Source of the DNA: Flavobacterium croceum DSM 17960
GTDB taxonomy: Bacteria; Bacteroidota; Bacteroidia; Flavobacteriales; Flavobacteriaceae
DNA: 64,000 nucleotides
Assembly (NCBI RefSeq): GCF_002917885.1
Contig: NZ_PQNY01000008.1
Coordinates: 1 to 64,000 of the forward strand
Direction: 5' to 3'
The notes beneath the pieces were generated by a model. The model saw only the letters and a program-made list of their open reading frames with translations, searched no databases and was not told the origin of the DNA. Each line of letters begins with the position of its first letter. Position 1 is the stretch's first letter. Both the position numbers and the translations under genes were made by a program. Shown piece after piece: positions 1-12,268 of this stretch.

Positions 1-207
1 ATCAATGGTTTACAAGGACAGTATGCTAAAATTTACCTGTTTGACCGATTTGGTAAGCTTATCAAACAACTTAGCCCTGATACGCAAGGTTGGGACGGTA
101 CGTACAACGGTAATCCGCTACCTGCAACCGATTACTGGTTTACTGTCGAATACTTCGAACTCAATACAACAAAAACATTTAAAGCCCATTTCTCACTTAA
201 AAGATAG
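1..207 (+). CDS. C-terminal tail of a T9SS type B (gliding-motility-associated) secreted protein, 5' truncated
   Basis: The frame is open from the first base and ends at TAG 205-207, giving the last 68 residues of a protein. The tail reads as the CHU_C / gliding motility-associated C-terminal domain: YLFDRFGKL, then GWDGTYNGNPLPATDYW, then FTVEY and a final HFSLKR. This is the type B sorting signal of the Bacteroidota type IX secretion system, which carries large adhesins and enzymes through the outer membrane. The rest of the protein lies upstream of the window, so its cargo function is unknown. A different-frame ORF over the same bases (5-223) has no such motif and is a shadow. Confidence 0.93.
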   Translation: MNGLQGQYAKIYLFDRFGKLIKQLSPDTQGWDGTYNGNPLPATDYWFTVEYFELNTTKTFKAHFSLKR

Positions 208-225
208 TGTGATTATAGAATAAAT

Positions 226-258
226 AAAGCCCGAATAGATTACTCTATTCGGGCTTTT
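226..258 (+). terminator. Rho-independent terminator after the T9SS protein
   Basis: A perfect 14-bp stem (226-239 with 244-257, TTAC loop) contains the GC-rich core GCCCGAATAGA and ends in T residues. It lies 19 bases after the stop at 207. Confidence 0.85.
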
Positions 259-309
259 AAATTGTATGAATTTCGAAAAGTGGGTAGTAATAAAAGTATT
301 GATTATCCA

Positions 310-347
310 AAAAAACCAAAAAAAGTTATGACTCTTTTTGGTTTTTT
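310..347 (-). terminator. AT-rich terminator hairpin at the end of glyA
   Basis: AAAAAACCAAAAA (310-322) pairs with TTTTTGGTTTTTT (335-347). It sits 25 bases past the glyA stop on the minus strand. The core is weak, with two GC pairs, so strength is uncertain. Confidence 0.55.
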
Positions 348-371
348 ATATTCATTTTATTTCAACGAACT

Positions 372-1646
372 TTAAAATACAAACATAGGTCTATCACTCA
401 TAAATGCATTAACTTCATCTGCAATTTGCTCCAACACATCTTCATTTTGATAGTTTGTAATTACTCTATCTATAAAATCTACAATAGTTTCCATATCGGC
501 TTCAAGTAAACCTCTTGTAGTAATCGCAGGTGTACCTACTCTGATCCCTGAAGTAATAAATGGTGATTTATCATCAAAAGGCACCATATTTTTATTTACA
601 GTAATTTCTGCCTTAACTAATGCATTTTCGGCTTCTTTTCCTGTAATATTTTTGTTTCTTAGGTCGATAAGCATCATGTGATTGTCTGTACCTCCAGAGA
701 TAATATTATAGCCTCTTTTTGTAAAAGCATCTGCCATAGCTTTGGCATTTTTTTGAACCTGCATAGCATAGCTAAAAAATTCATCTGTTAAACACTCTCC
801 AAAGGCAACTGCTTTAGCCGCAATAATATGCATTAATGGACCACCTTGATTACCAGGAAAAACCGACATATCGAGTACATGGCTCATCATTCGAATTTCT
901 CCTTTTGGAGTAGTTAATCCCCATGGATTTTCAAAATCTTTCCCCATCATAATCATACCACCTCTTGGTCCTCTAAGAGTTTTATGTGTGGTAGTTGTTA
1001 TAATGTGGCAATGAGGGATAGGGTCATTCATTAAACCTTTGGCAATAAGTCCAGCAGGATGAGAAATATCTGCCAGTAAAATGGCTCCTACAGCATCTGC
1101 TATGTCTCGAAAACGTTTAAAATCGATATCACGTGAGTAAGCAGAAGCACCTGCAATTATTAATTTTGGTTGCTCTTTAATGGCTATTTCTTCTATTTTA
1201 TCGTAATTTAAAACTCCTGTTTCTTTATCAACTCCATAAAAAACAGGACTATATAACTTTCCTGAAAAATTTACAGGAGAACCATGTGTTAAATGTCCTC
1301 CGTGAGATAAATCGAAACCAAGTATTTTATCGCCAGGTTTTAAACAAGCCGCAAAAACAGCCGTATTAGCTTGTGAACCACTATGCGGTTGCACGTTTGC
1401 ATACGCTGCACCAAACAAAGCTTTGGCTCTATCTATGGCTATTTGCTCTACAATATCGACTACTTCACAGCCTCCATAATATCTTTTATTTGGGTATCCT
1501 TCTGCATATTTATTGGTAAGACAAGAACCTGCAGCTTCCATTACTTGGTCACTCACAAAATTCTCTGAAGCAATTAACTCTATACCATGCTGTTGTCTAT
1601 CTTGTTCATCTAAGATGAGTTCAAAAATTTGTTCGTCGCGTTGCAT
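372..1646 (-). CDS. glyA: Serine hydroxymethyltransferase
   Basis: This PLP enzyme interconverts serine and glycine with tetrahydrofolate and supplies cytosolic one-carbon units. The 424-residue length is normal for bacterial SHMT. The N-terminal [12 protein letters not shown] and [14 protein letters not shown] motifs, the DISHPAGL segment and the PLP-lysine motif [14 protein letters not shown] (Lys about 222) are all present. The start is the only methionine that leaves the N-terminal helix intact. It is divergent from fumarylacetoacetase; a TATTTTTG -7-like box on the minus strand (1674-1681) lies about 28 bases upstream, but a -33 element at proper spacing was not seen. A hairpin follows the gene. 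Confidence 0.98.
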   Translation of the reverse strand: MQRDEQIFELILDEQDRQQHGIELIASENFVSDQVMEAAGSCLTNKYAEGYPNKRYYGGCEVVDIVEQIAIDRAKALFGAAYANVQPHSGSQANTAVFAACLKPGDKILGFDLSHGGHLTHGSPVNFSGKLYSPVFYGVDKETGVLNYDKIEEIAIKEQPKLIIAGASAYSRDIDFKRFRDIADAVGAILLADISHPAGLIAKGLMNDPIPHCHIITTTTHKTLRGPRGGMIMMGKDFENPWGLTTPKGEIRMMSHVLDMSVFPGNQGGPLMHIIAAKAVAFGECLTDEFFSYAMQVQKNAKAMADAFTKRGYNIISGGTDNHMMLIDLRNKNITGKEAENALVKAEITVNKNMVPFDDKSPFITSGIRVGTPAITTRGLLEADMETIVDFIDRVITNYQNEDVLEQIADEVNAFMSDRPMFVF

Positions 1647-1690
1647 ATTTTTAAATTTTCAATAATTATTGCTCAAAAATACAAAATAAG

Positions 1691-1721
1691 TTTGTCAAAT
1701 AAATTCTTAATAATATATTTG
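1691..1721 (+). promoter_or_regulatory. Bacteroidota sigma-ABfr-type promoter for fumarylacetoacetase
   Basis: TTTG (1691-1694), a 19-base spacer, and TATATTTG (1714-1721) match the -33 TTTG / -7 TAnnTTTG consensus exactly. The box lies 35 bases before the ATG at 1757. Confidence 0.85.
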
Positions 1722-1756
1722 ATTACAAATTTTTAAACAAACAAATCAATATACTT

Positions 1757-3037
1757 ATGCCAAATATAGCTAATGATCCTAATAGAAAAAGCTGGATTGA
1801 AGTTCCAGAAAATAGCGATTTTCCTATTCAAAACATTCCTTTTGGAGTATTTATTACTAAAGACGATGTAGTTACTATAGGAACTCGTATTGGAAACTGT
1901 GCCATAGACATGGGTGCATTGCAACAACTAGGTTATTTTGAAGGAATAGAACTTACAGATGATATGTTTATGCAAGATACTCTGAATGATTTTATTTCTG
2001 ATGGGAAAAAAACGTGGCGCTTAGTAAGAAATAGGCTTGCCGAATTATTTGATGCTAATAATCCTAAACTTAGAGACAACAAATCTCATAGAGAAGTTGT
2101 AATTTTTAAAGTAGAAGACATAGAAATGCTTTTACCTGTACAAATTGGCGATTACACTGATTTTTACAGTAGTAAAGAACACGCTACTAATGTTGGTAAA
2201 ATGTTTCGTGATCCCGAAAATGCTTTATTACCCAATTGGTTACATTTACCTGTAGGATATCATGGTAGAAGTTCAACAATTGTGCCAAGTGGCGTGCCTG
2301 TACATCGCCCATTGGGGCAAACTATGCCTGCTGATGCCACAAGCCCTATTTTTGGACCTTCAAGATTGGTAGATTTTGAATTGGAAACAGCTTTTATTAC
2401 TACCGATGCTAATGTAATGGGTGAAAGAATAAGTGTAGACGAAGCCGAAGATCATATTTTTGGAATGGTATTATTTAACGATTGGAGTGCACGTGATATA
2501 CAAAAATGGGAATATGTGCCTCTTGGTCCATTTTTGGCAAAAAACTTTGCCTCTTCAATCTCACCATGGATTGTTACTATGGATGCATTAGAACCATTTC
2601 GTTGTGCATCTCCAAAACAAGAGCCTACACCTCTTCCCTATTTACAACAAACGGGCAATAAGGCTTTTGATATAAATTTAGAAGTATACATTCAACCCGA
2701 AAACGGCACAGAAAGTTTGGTATCTAAATCAAATTTTAAATATATGTACTGGACTATGGCTCAACAATTGGCACATCACACAGTAAACGGTTGCAGAGTT
2801 AATTCTGGAGACATGATGGGTTCTGGAACAATATCTGGCCCTACAGAAGATAGCTTTGGTTCTATGTTAGAATTAACTTGGGGCGGAAAAAATCCAATTA
2901 AACTTAACGACGGAAGCGAACGTAAATTTATAAATGACAATGATACTGTAATTATAAAAGGGTATTGTAAAAATGAAAATGTGCGTATTGGTTTTGGAGA
3001 ATGTAGTAGCAAACTTTTGCCTGTAATAGAAAAATAA
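1757..3037 (+). CDS. fahA: Fumarylacetoacetase (last step of tyrosine catabolism)
   Basis: This enzyme hydrolyses 4-fumarylacetoacetate to fumarate and acetoacetate. The 426-residue protein has the small N-terminal domain followed by the FAH catalytic fold. The block around residues 131-145 (DYTDFYSSKEHATNVG) holds the expected aspartate and catalytic histidine. The LPVGYHGR segment and the FELETAF metal-binding acidic block follow, with FNDWSARDIQKWEY and GSGTISGP further on. A consensus promoter lies just upstream. The other tyrosine-degradation genes are not in the window. A separate, much shorter FAH-superfamily gene lies at 51329-51940. Confidence 0.97.
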   Translation: MPNIANDPNRKSWIEVPENSDFPIQNIPFGVFITKDDVVTIGTRIGNCAIDMGALQQLGYFEGIELTDDMFMQDTLNDFISDGKKTWRLVRNRLAELFDANNPKLRDNKSHREVVIFKVEDIEMLLPVQIGDYTDFYSSKEHATNVGKMFRDPENALLPNWLHLPVGYHGRSSTIVPSGVPVHRPLGQTMPADATSPIFGPSRLVDFELETAFITTDANVMGERISVDEAEDHIFGMVLFNDWSARDIQKWEYVPLGPFLAKNFASSISPWIVTMDALEPFRCASPKQEPTPLPYLQQTGNKAFDINLEVYIQPENGTESLVSKSNFKYMYWTMAQQLAHHTVNGCRVNSGDMMGSGTISGPTEDSFGSMLELTWGGKNPIKLNDGSERKFINDNDTVIIKGYCKNENVRIGFGECSSKLLPVIEK

Positions 3038-3094
3038 GTTGATTTTGGCTCAATATTTGAACCATTCTACTCAATAACCTAAAATTGATACACC

Positions 3095-4291
3095 ATGAGA
3101 TTAAAAAACTACTATTTTATTTTTTTGTTTTTTCTAACAAGTATCATACTATCTTGTGGAGTAAGACAAACCCGAGAATCATTATCTTCTGGAGATTATG
3201 ATGCGGCTATTAAAACTGCTGTTGAAAACCTTAGTAACCGAAAAGATGCAAAAGGTAAGCAAGATTATGTATACATGCTCGAAGAAGCATTTGCAAAAGC
3301 CAAAGAACGCGATTTGCAAAATATAAATCTTTGGTTAAAAGATGCCAATCCAAGTAATACCGAAAAAATATACAATACTTACTTGCAACTCAACAACCGT
3401 CAAGAATTAATAAAACCTTTGCTACCATTAAAACTATTAGACGCAAGTAAAAATGCATACTTTCCGTTTGATAATTATGCTGATGAAATTGTTAGTAGTA
3501 AAAGTGCTTTAGCAAAACATTTGTATGATAATTCTAAAGCTCTTTTAATTACAAAAGATAAAATGAATTATCGAAGAGCTTATGATGATTTAATGTATCT
3601 ATCACAATTACAAAGCAATTACAAAGATACAAATAGCCTTATTGACGAAGCCAAAGCCAAAGGAACAGACTATGTAAGTGTCTATACAAAAAATGAAACG
3701 AATATGGTTATTCCTTCTCGTTTGGAAAATGACCTTTTAGACTTTAGCACTTTTGGATTAAATGATAAATGGACTGTTTATCATAACAATCGACAAAAAG
3801 GCATAACTTACGATTATGGTTTAATTGTTAATTTTAGAAATATCGCAATATCGCCAGAACAAGTTAAAGAAAAAGAGTTTATTAAAGAAAAACAAGTTAA
3901 AGATGGAACAAAACCATTACTTGATGCCAATGGAAACCCTGTAAAAGATGACAAAGGAAACCCTATTAAAGTAGATAATTTTAAAACAATACGTATAAAT
4001 ATATACGAATTTAAACAATTAAAAACGGTTCAAGTTACAGCAAAGGTCGATTACATCGATTTCAAAAACAACCAATTAATAGATACATTTCCATTAAGTA
4101 GCGAATTTATTTTTGAAAACATTTATGCCAAATACAATGGAGATAAAGCCGCTTGTGATGATATCTATATGGGCTATTTTGATAAAAGAGCTGTTGAATT
4201 TCCTAGTAATGAACAAATGGTTTATGATTGTGGAGAAGACTTGAAAGCCAAATTGAAAAACATTATTTACACAAATAAATTCAGAAAATAA
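3095..4291 (+). CDS. Lipoprotein of unknown function
   Basis: I do not recognise a named family. The 398-residue protein starts with a basic/hydrophobic leader and a lipobox, IILSCG, so Cys21 should be the lipidated residue and the mature protein envelope-anchored. The first ~200 residues are helical and TPR-like (SSGDYDAAIKTAVENL opens the mature part). The C-terminal half is more beta-like and contains two near-copies of the pattern DxxGNPxK (about 272-291), possibly a solvent loop. It follows fahA by 57 bases and is ended by a strong hairpin. It may share the fahA transcript, but no functional link is evident. Confidence 0.85.
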   Translation: MRLKNYYFIFLFFLTSIILSCGVRQTRESLSSGDYDAAIKTAVENLSNRKDAKGKQDYVYMLEEAFAKAKERDLQNINLWLKDANPSNTEKIYNTYLQLNNRQELIKPLLPLKLLDASKNAYFPFDNYADEIVSSKSALAKHLYDNSKALLITKDKMNYRRAYDDLMYLSQLQSNYKDTNSLIDEAKAKGTDYVSVYTKNETNMVIPSRLENDLLDFSTFGLNDKWTVYHNNRQKGITYDYGLIVNFRNIAISPEQVKEKEFIKEKQVKDGTKPLLDANGNPVKDDKGNPIKVDNFKTIRINIYEFKQLKTVQVTAKVDYIDFKNNQLIDTFPLSSEFIFENIYAKYNGDKAACDDIYMGYFDKRAVEFPSNEQMVYDCGEDLKAKLKNIIYTNKFRK

Positions 4292-4307
4292 TTTTATATT
4301 ATAATTT

Positions 4308-4346
4308 AAAAAATCTGCTTAACTATTTTAGTTAAGCAGATTTTTT
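4308..4346 (+). terminator. Strong rho-independent terminator
   Basis: An 18-bp perfect stem (4308-4325 with 4329-4346, TTT loop) is followed by T residues. It lies 16 bases past the lipoprotein stop. Confidence 0.9.
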
Positions 4347-4424
4347 TTAGCTAAACCTTAACCTATAAAATAGTAAGATAAAAAATTTACTACATATAAC
4401 TTATTCTCTGCAAAAACTAAACCA

Positions 4425-4592
4425 CTATGGACTAGAAGTCCATAGGTTTGGTTGGCAGACTAAAAGTCTGCAAGGCTGAAAAGCAAAAAACTGCCACTGA
4501 TTAAAATGATTTCCGCTGATTAAATCCTTTAAATCATCTTAATCAGTGGCAAAACTTTTTAGAAGCTAAAGCGAGATGCACTCAAAGTGCAT
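4425..4592. repeat. Intergenic array of four palindromes (REP-like)
   Basis: Four inverted repeats fill the 540-base gene-free gap 4292-4832. They are CTATGGACT-AGA-AGTCCATAG (4425-4445), GCAGACT-AAA-AGTCTGC (4455-4471), a long one with TGCCACTGATTAA (4492-4504) pairing with TTAATCAGTGGCA (4539-4551), and ATGCACT-CAA-AGTGCAT (4576-4592). Three share the plan ACT-N3-AGT with variable outer arms. The long one also pairs ATGATTT with AAATCAT inside. No ORF is preserved. From memory, similar palindromic intergenic units are scattered in flavobacterial genomes; their role is unknown. Confidence 0.75.
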
Positions 4593-4781
4593 AGTTTTAA
4601 CTATATTTGAGACCAATAAATAATCATTCTGAATAATTATTCTTTTACAAAATAGATACTGATTTTCTTGAAAAACATTTCTAAAATTGACTAGAAAAAC
4701 ACTAAAAATAGCTCATACAAAAGTAAATACATAAAAAAGCACTTCAATTCTAATTTAGAATCTTGAAAGCAACTATAAACA

Positions 4782-4813
4782 AAAAAGTCTTCCTTTTTCA
4801 AGGAAGACTTTTT
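4782..4813 (-). terminator. Terminator downstream of secDF
   Basis: AAAAAGTCTTCCTT (4782-4795) pairs with AAGGAAGACTTTTT (4800-4813), a 14-bp stem with a four-base loop. It lies 20 bases past the secDF stop and has a U tract on the minus strand. Confidence 0.9.
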
Positions 4814-4832
4814 ACTATATTAATTTGAAAAT

Positions 4833-7800
4833 CTATTTATTAGCTTCTTCATGTCGTTTCTCTATAGAATCTATATCTTCTTTCTTCATAGAATCTAACA
4901 ATACTGGAGTTGCAATAAACAATGAAGAGTAAGTACCTACAACAATACCTATCAACATAGCAAATACAAAGCCTCGTAGTGTATCGCCACCAAATATAAA
5001 CATGATTAATAAAACCATAATCATTGTTAAAGAAGTATTGATAGTTCTAGACAATGTAGTATTAATAGAAGCATTTACAATTTCTTTAAATGTTCCTTTG
5101 TAATTACCATCTAAGAACTCTCTAATTCTATCAAACACAATTACGGTATCGTTCATAGAGTAACCAATAACAGTTAATATTGCAGCAATAAAATGCTGAT
5201 CCATCTCCATGTGGAAAGGCATAAATTTGTATAGTAAAGAATAAGCGCCTAATACAAAAATAACATCGTGCACAATAGCGGCAATAGCACCTAATGAATA
5301 TTGCCATTTTCTAAATGAAACAACCAAATACAAACCTACTATAAGCATTGCGCCTAATACAGACCAGTATGCGTTTGTTTTAATATCTGCCGAAATTGAA
5401 GGTCCTACTTTCATAGATTGTAATACTCCAAATTTTTTACCTTCAGCAGTGCTTGTGAATTGCTCATAAGAAATATTATTGAAGTATTTTTTCAACACAT
5501 CATAAAGTTTAGTATTTACTTCTTTATCTACTTCAATTCCTTCGTCTTTAATTTTATATTTTGTTGTAATTTTTAGTTGGTCATCACTTCCAAATATTTT
5601 AGCTTCGGCACTACCGTCAAAAACAGCTGCTAGTTCTTTTGAAACTACTTCAGGTTGAACGGGTTTTTCAAATTTTACCTGATATGTTCTACCTCCAACA
5701 AAATCAATACCTTCATCTAATCCATTTGTAAAAAACGAAATACAACTAACAATAATTACTGTAGAAGAAATAATATAGGTCCATTTTTTTGCTCCAATAA
5801 AATCAAAATGGAATCCAGTAAACCAATTTTTTGACCATGGTGTAGTAAATGTTAATTGTTTTCCATGAGCAATATCTCTATCCATTAAAATTCTAGGTAT
5901 AAATATAGATGTAAACAATGATGTGAATATACCTATCAATAATGTAGTAGCAAAACCTTGTATTGGACCTGTACCAAATATAAATAATATAGCTCCAGTA
6001 AGTATGTGAGTAACATTCGCATCAATTATAGATCGCATAGCACCTTTCCAGCCATAACCTATTCTTAAAGCTTCTTCTAATGTTTTTCCTGCTCGCAATT
6101 CTTCTTTAGCTCTTTCATAAATAATAATATTGGCATCTACAGCAGTACCCAATGTAAGTACGATACCTGCAATACCTGGCAAAGTAAGTACTGCACCTAA
6201 GCTAGCTAATATTCCGAATAAGAATAATAAATTTACAATTAACGCTACATTGGCATACCAACCTGCTCTACCATAGTATACCACCATCCATAAACATACT
6301 AAAAGTAAACCTACAATAGAAGAAGTAGTACCCGCATCAATTGCTTCTTGACCTAAAGATGGTCCTACTACAGTAGATTGAACAATTTCTGCACGAGCTG
6401 GTAATTTACCTGCTCTAAGAACATTGGCTAAGTCTTTTGTTTCAGCAACCTCAAAGCTTCCTGAAATTTCAGATCTACCTCCTGCAATTGGCCCTGATGT
6501 AACACCTGGCGCAGAATATACTACGTTATCTAAAGCAATGGCTATATATCCTTTTTCTGTATATGCTTTACCAGTAAGGTTTTCCCAAACTTTTGCTCCT
6601 TGATTGTTCATTTGCATAGATACAGATGGTTTACCCATAGGGTCAAACGAATCTCTAGCATCAACAATTACTCCACCACTAAGAGGAGCCACACCATCTT
6701 TATTTCCTTTTAAACCATATAGTTGAACAGTTTCTGTAACTTTTTTAGTTTTCTCATCTGTAGAAACATCAGGTTTACTCCATGCAAATTTTACGAGTCT
6801 TTTATCAGCAGGTAATAATGCTTTTACATCATTACGTTTTAAATAAGAATTAATTTTTGCAGTATCTTTAACCGAAACAACAGCTAAAATTGGTCCGCCA
6901 CCTTGAGCCATTTTATCAAACAAAGGGTTTGAACCTTTTGCTTTTGAAGTAGCTACAGAATCTTTAGATTTATCGGCTAATACATTGTTTATAGAATCTA
7001 TAGTAGTCGATTTTTTGTCTGTTTCAACTGTTGCTTCTGATTTTTTAAGCAATTCATTTACTGCTCCAAAAAATTGAGCAAAATCTTCAGCTCTATATGT
7101 TTCCCAAAATTCTAATTTGGCTGTTCCAGAAACAATTTTTGTAATTCTATCTACATCTTTAGCACCTGGTAATTCTACCAAAATACGACCTGATTCTCCA
7201 AGTTTTTGAATATTAGGTTGCGTAACACCAAATTGGTCAATACGTTTTCTAAGTACTTCAAAAGCACTTTCTACTGACTCATTTACTTTTTTACGAATTA
7301 CTCTTTTTACTTGATCGTCAGACATTTTGAAATTAATTTCATCTGCTAAATTTTTATTAGCAAAAATATCTGGTGATGCCAATTTAGTTGTTCCTCCTGA
7401 AACGGCATCAAATGATCTAAAAAATGCGTCTAAATAAGACTCATTACCTTGTTGAATGCTTTTTGTATTTTCTAAGGCTTTATTAAATACTGGATTTTTA
7501 GAATCGTTGGCAAGATTTCTTAAAACATCTTTTACAGATATTTGTAAAATAACGTTGATACCTCCTTCTAAATCTAGACCTTTATTTATTTGCTTGGCAC
7601 TTACATCTGCATAAGTATAATCTGCAAAACCTAAGCTAAATACATTTACTTTTTTTAATGAGTCTAAATATTTTACTTCAAGCGAATTTAAATCGGGTAG
7701 TTTATCGGTAGCTACTCCTTTGCTTTTTAGTTTATTTAACTCGGTTGATGCGAAGCTTTTTGCATCATTTTTAATGTTACTTGCAACAAATGTAAATGTA

Positions 7801-7865
7801 AGTTGGTAAATACTTACAATTGCAAATAAAATTGCAAAAAATTTAATAAGTCCTTTATTCTGCAT
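4833..7865 (-). CDS. secDF: SecDF fusion: protein translocase accessory subunit SecD-SecF
   Basis: This inner-membrane RND-type protein uses the proton gradient to assist SecYEG export. At 1010 residues it is a single-chain SecD-SecF, the usual arrangement in Bacteroidota. The N-terminal half has one TM helix, NKGLDLEGG, the P1 domain ending RKRIDQFGVTQPNIQ, and TVVGPSLGQEAIDAG before the SecD TM bundle (LTLGTAVDANIIIYER). The second half begins near residue 690 with FDFIGAKKW, VGGRTYQVKF, GPSISADIK and the SecF helix with GYSMNDTVIVFDRIRE. The region around residues 270-320, rich in Ser/Lys/Asp, looks like a lineage insertion. A consensus promoter and a terminator delimit it as a single transcription unit. 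Confidence 0.98.
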   Translation of the reverse strand: MQNKGLIKFFAILFAIVSIYQLTFTFVASNIKNDAKSFASTELNKLKSKGVATDKLPDLNSLEVKYLDSLKKVNVFSLGFADYTYADVSAKQINKGLDLEGGINVILQISVKDVLRNLANDSKNPVFNKALENTKSIQQGNESYLDAFFRSFDAVSGGTTKLASPDIFANKNLADEINFKMSDDQVKRVIRKKVNESVESAFEVLRKRIDQFGVTQPNIQKLGESGRILVELPGAKDVDRITKIVSGTAKLEFWETYRAEDFAQFFGAVNELLKKSEATVETDKKSTTIDSINNVLADKSKDSVATSKAKGSNPLFDKMAQGGGPILAVVSVKDTAKINSYLKRNDVKALLPADKRLVKFAWSKPDVSTDEKTKKVTETVQLYGLKGNKDGVAPLSGGVIVDARDSFDPMGKPSVSMQMNNQGAKVWENLTGKAYTEKGYIAIALDNVVYSAPGVTSGPIAGGRSEISGSFEVAETKDLANVLRAGKLPARAEIVQSTVVGPSLGQEAIDAGTTSSIVGLLLVCLWMVVYYGRAGWYANVALIVNLLFLFGILASLGAVLTLPGIAGIVLTLGTAVDANIIIYERAKEELRAGKTLEEALRIGYGWKGAMRSIIDANVTHILTGAILFIFGTGPIQGFATTLLIGIFTSLFTSIFIPRILMDRDIAHGKQLTFTTPWSKNWFTGFHFDFIGAKKWTYIISSTVIIVSCISFFTNGLDEGIDFVGGRTYQVKFEKPVQPEVVSKELAAVFDGSAEAKIFGSDDQLKITTKYKIKDEGIEVDKEVNTKLYDVLKKYFNNISYEQFTSTAEGKKFGVLQSMKVGPSISADIKTNAYWSVLGAMLIVGLYLVVSFRKWQYSLGAIAAIVHDVIFVLGAYSLLYKFMPFHMEMDQHFIAAILTVIGYSMNDTVIVFDRIREFLDGNYKGTFKEIVNASINTTLSRTINTSLTMIMVLLIMFIFGGDTLRGFVFAMLIGIVVGTYSSLFIATPVLLDSMKKEDIDSIEKRHEEANK

Positions 7866-7985
7866 TACTACTAAAAATTAATTAATTTTTTGTTTTCAAA
7901 TATTCTAAAAAAACTATACAAAGTAACTCTTTGATTATCAACTAATCAAAGAAAAAACACTTGTTTTTGCTATTTTTAAAACGTG

Positions 7986-8016
7986 CAAATATATAATTCT
8001 GAACTAGATTATCAAA
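7986..8016 (-). promoter_or_regulatory. Consensus Bacteroidota promoter for secDF
   Basis: On the minus strand TTTG (8013-8016), exactly 19 bases, then TATATTTG (7986-7993). The predicted transcript starts about 115 bases before the secDF ATG at 7865, leaving an appreciable AT-rich 5' leader that contains an imperfect pairing of TCTTTGATTA with TAATCAAAGA in the 7928-7950 area. Confidence 0.85.
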
Positions 8017-8040
8017 TTATTTGTGTACTTATATCAAAAA

Positions 8041-8066
8041 AAAGACTGCAATTTCTTGCAGTCTTT
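8041..8066 (-). terminator. Terminator of the mdh transcript
   Basis: AAAGACTGCAA (8041-8051) pairs with TTGCAGTCTTT (8056-8066). On the minus strand a run of U follows. It lies 22 bases past the mdh stop. Confidence 0.88.
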
Positions 8067-8088
8067 CTTATTTGTTTGATTTTGGATA

Positions 8089-9021
8089 TTATAATACAGA
8101 ACTTAAATCGCCATTCATAGCTCTCACAGCATCTGCACTCTTCGCAAATTTTGCTTTTTCGTCATCATTCAATTCTACAGAAACTATTTTTTCTACACCA
8201 TTTTTACCTATTATACATGGTACACCTATGCAAATATCGTTTTGTCCATATTCTCCTTCTAAAAATACAGAACATGGTATCATTTTCTTTTGATCATTTA
8301 AGATGCTATCTACCAAGTAGGCTACAGAAGCTCCTGGTGCATACCAAGCAGAAGTTCCTAATAATCCAGTAAGTGTTGCTCCTCCAACCATAGTGTCGGC
8401 TGCAACTTTTGCTAATTCTTCTTCTGATAAAAATTCAGAAACAGGTACTCCGTTGTAAGATGCTAAACGAGTAAGTGGTATCATGGTTGTATCGCCGTGT
8501 CCTCCTATTACCATTCCTTGTATATCGTTGGCAGGTTTATCTAAGGCTTGAGATAAATAACATTTAAAACGTGAGCTATCTAGTGCTCCGCCCATACCAA
8601 TAATTCTATTTTTTGGTAAACCTGTAGCTTTAAGCGTTAAATATGTCATAGTATCCATAGGGTTTGATACTACTACAATAATTGCATTTGGAGAATGCGC
8701 CAAAAGGTTTTCGGCAACTCCTTTTACAATACCTGCATTAATTCCTATTAATTCCTCACGCGTCATTCCTGGCTTTCTTGGTATTCCCGATGTAATTACA
8801 ACAACATCGCTACCTGCTGTTTTTGAATAATCGTTGGTACTACCTGTTACTTTTGTATTAAAACCAAGCGTGGTTTGAGTTTGCATAATATCTAAGGCTT
8901 TTCCTTCGGCAAAACCTTCTTTAATATCTATAAGAACTACTTCGCTAGCAATTCTTCTGTGAGCAATAGCATCGGCACATGTAGCACCTACATTTCCTGC
9001 TCCTACAACTGTTACTTTCAT
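8089..9021 (-). CDS. mdh: Malate dehydrogenase (LDH-like type)
   Basis: This enzyme catalyses NAD-dependent oxidation of malate to oxaloacetate in the TCA cycle. The 310-residue length fits the LDH-like MDH class found in Bacteroidota. The N-terminal GAGNVGATCADAIA is the Rossmann loop, followed by the adenosine-ribose acidic residue in VVLIDIKEG. GIPRKPGMTREEL holds the substrate-gripping arginines, NPMDTMTY the conserved asparagine, and GGHGDTTMIPL the catalytic histidine. It lies 29 bases after the upstream barrel gene, so gyrB, the barrel gene and mdh may be cotranscribed. A terminator follows. Confidence 0.97.
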   Translation of the reverse strand: MKVTVVGAGNVGATCADAIAHRRIASEVVLIDIKEGFAEGKALDIMQTQTTLGFNTKVTGSTNDYSKTAGSDVVVITSGIPRKPGMTREELIGINAGIVKGVAENLLAHSPNAIIVVVSNPMDTMTYLTLKATGLPKNRIIGMGGALDSSRFKCYLSQALDKPANDIQGMVIGGHGDTTMIPLTRLASYNGVPVSEFLSEEELAKVAADTMVGGATLTGLLGTSAWYAPGASVAYLVDSILNDQKKMIPCSVFLEGEYGQNDICIGVPCIIGKNGVEKIVSVELNDDEKAKFAKSADAVRAMNGDLSSVL

Positions 9022-9050
9022 TGTATTGTGTGTGTTATATTAGAAATAAA

Positions 9051-11997
<2,947 letters not shown>

Positions 11998-12164
11998 CTA
12001 GTTTAATGATTTTTGTATAACAGGCAAATATACAAAAAAAGAACGTTTTAAAAGCTATTTTAAGGCTTTTATAACACAAGTTATCAACAAAGACATAGCG
12101 TTAAGATATCGTTTATTAGAACCGAATAAAAAGCCTTATTACTCTTTATTGTTATGATAAAAAA

Positions 12165-12198
12165 AGAAACACCTACTAAACTAAAAGCAGGTGTTTCT
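12165..12198 (-). terminator. Terminator of asnB
   Basis: AGAAACACCT (12165-12174) pairs with AGGTGTTTCT (12189-12198). The minus-strand transcript then runs into a U tract. It lies about 70 bases past the asnB stop. Confidence 0.8.
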
Positions 12199-12268
12199 AA
12201 ACAAACAAACTAAACTTCAATATAATATTCAGATAACTGTATACTATATACTTTACATATTGTAAAAA

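Noticed and set aside
5..223. 72-residue ORF at the left edge
   Set aside because: Wrong frame. The real frame from base 1 encodes a T9SS type B sorting tail ending at 207.
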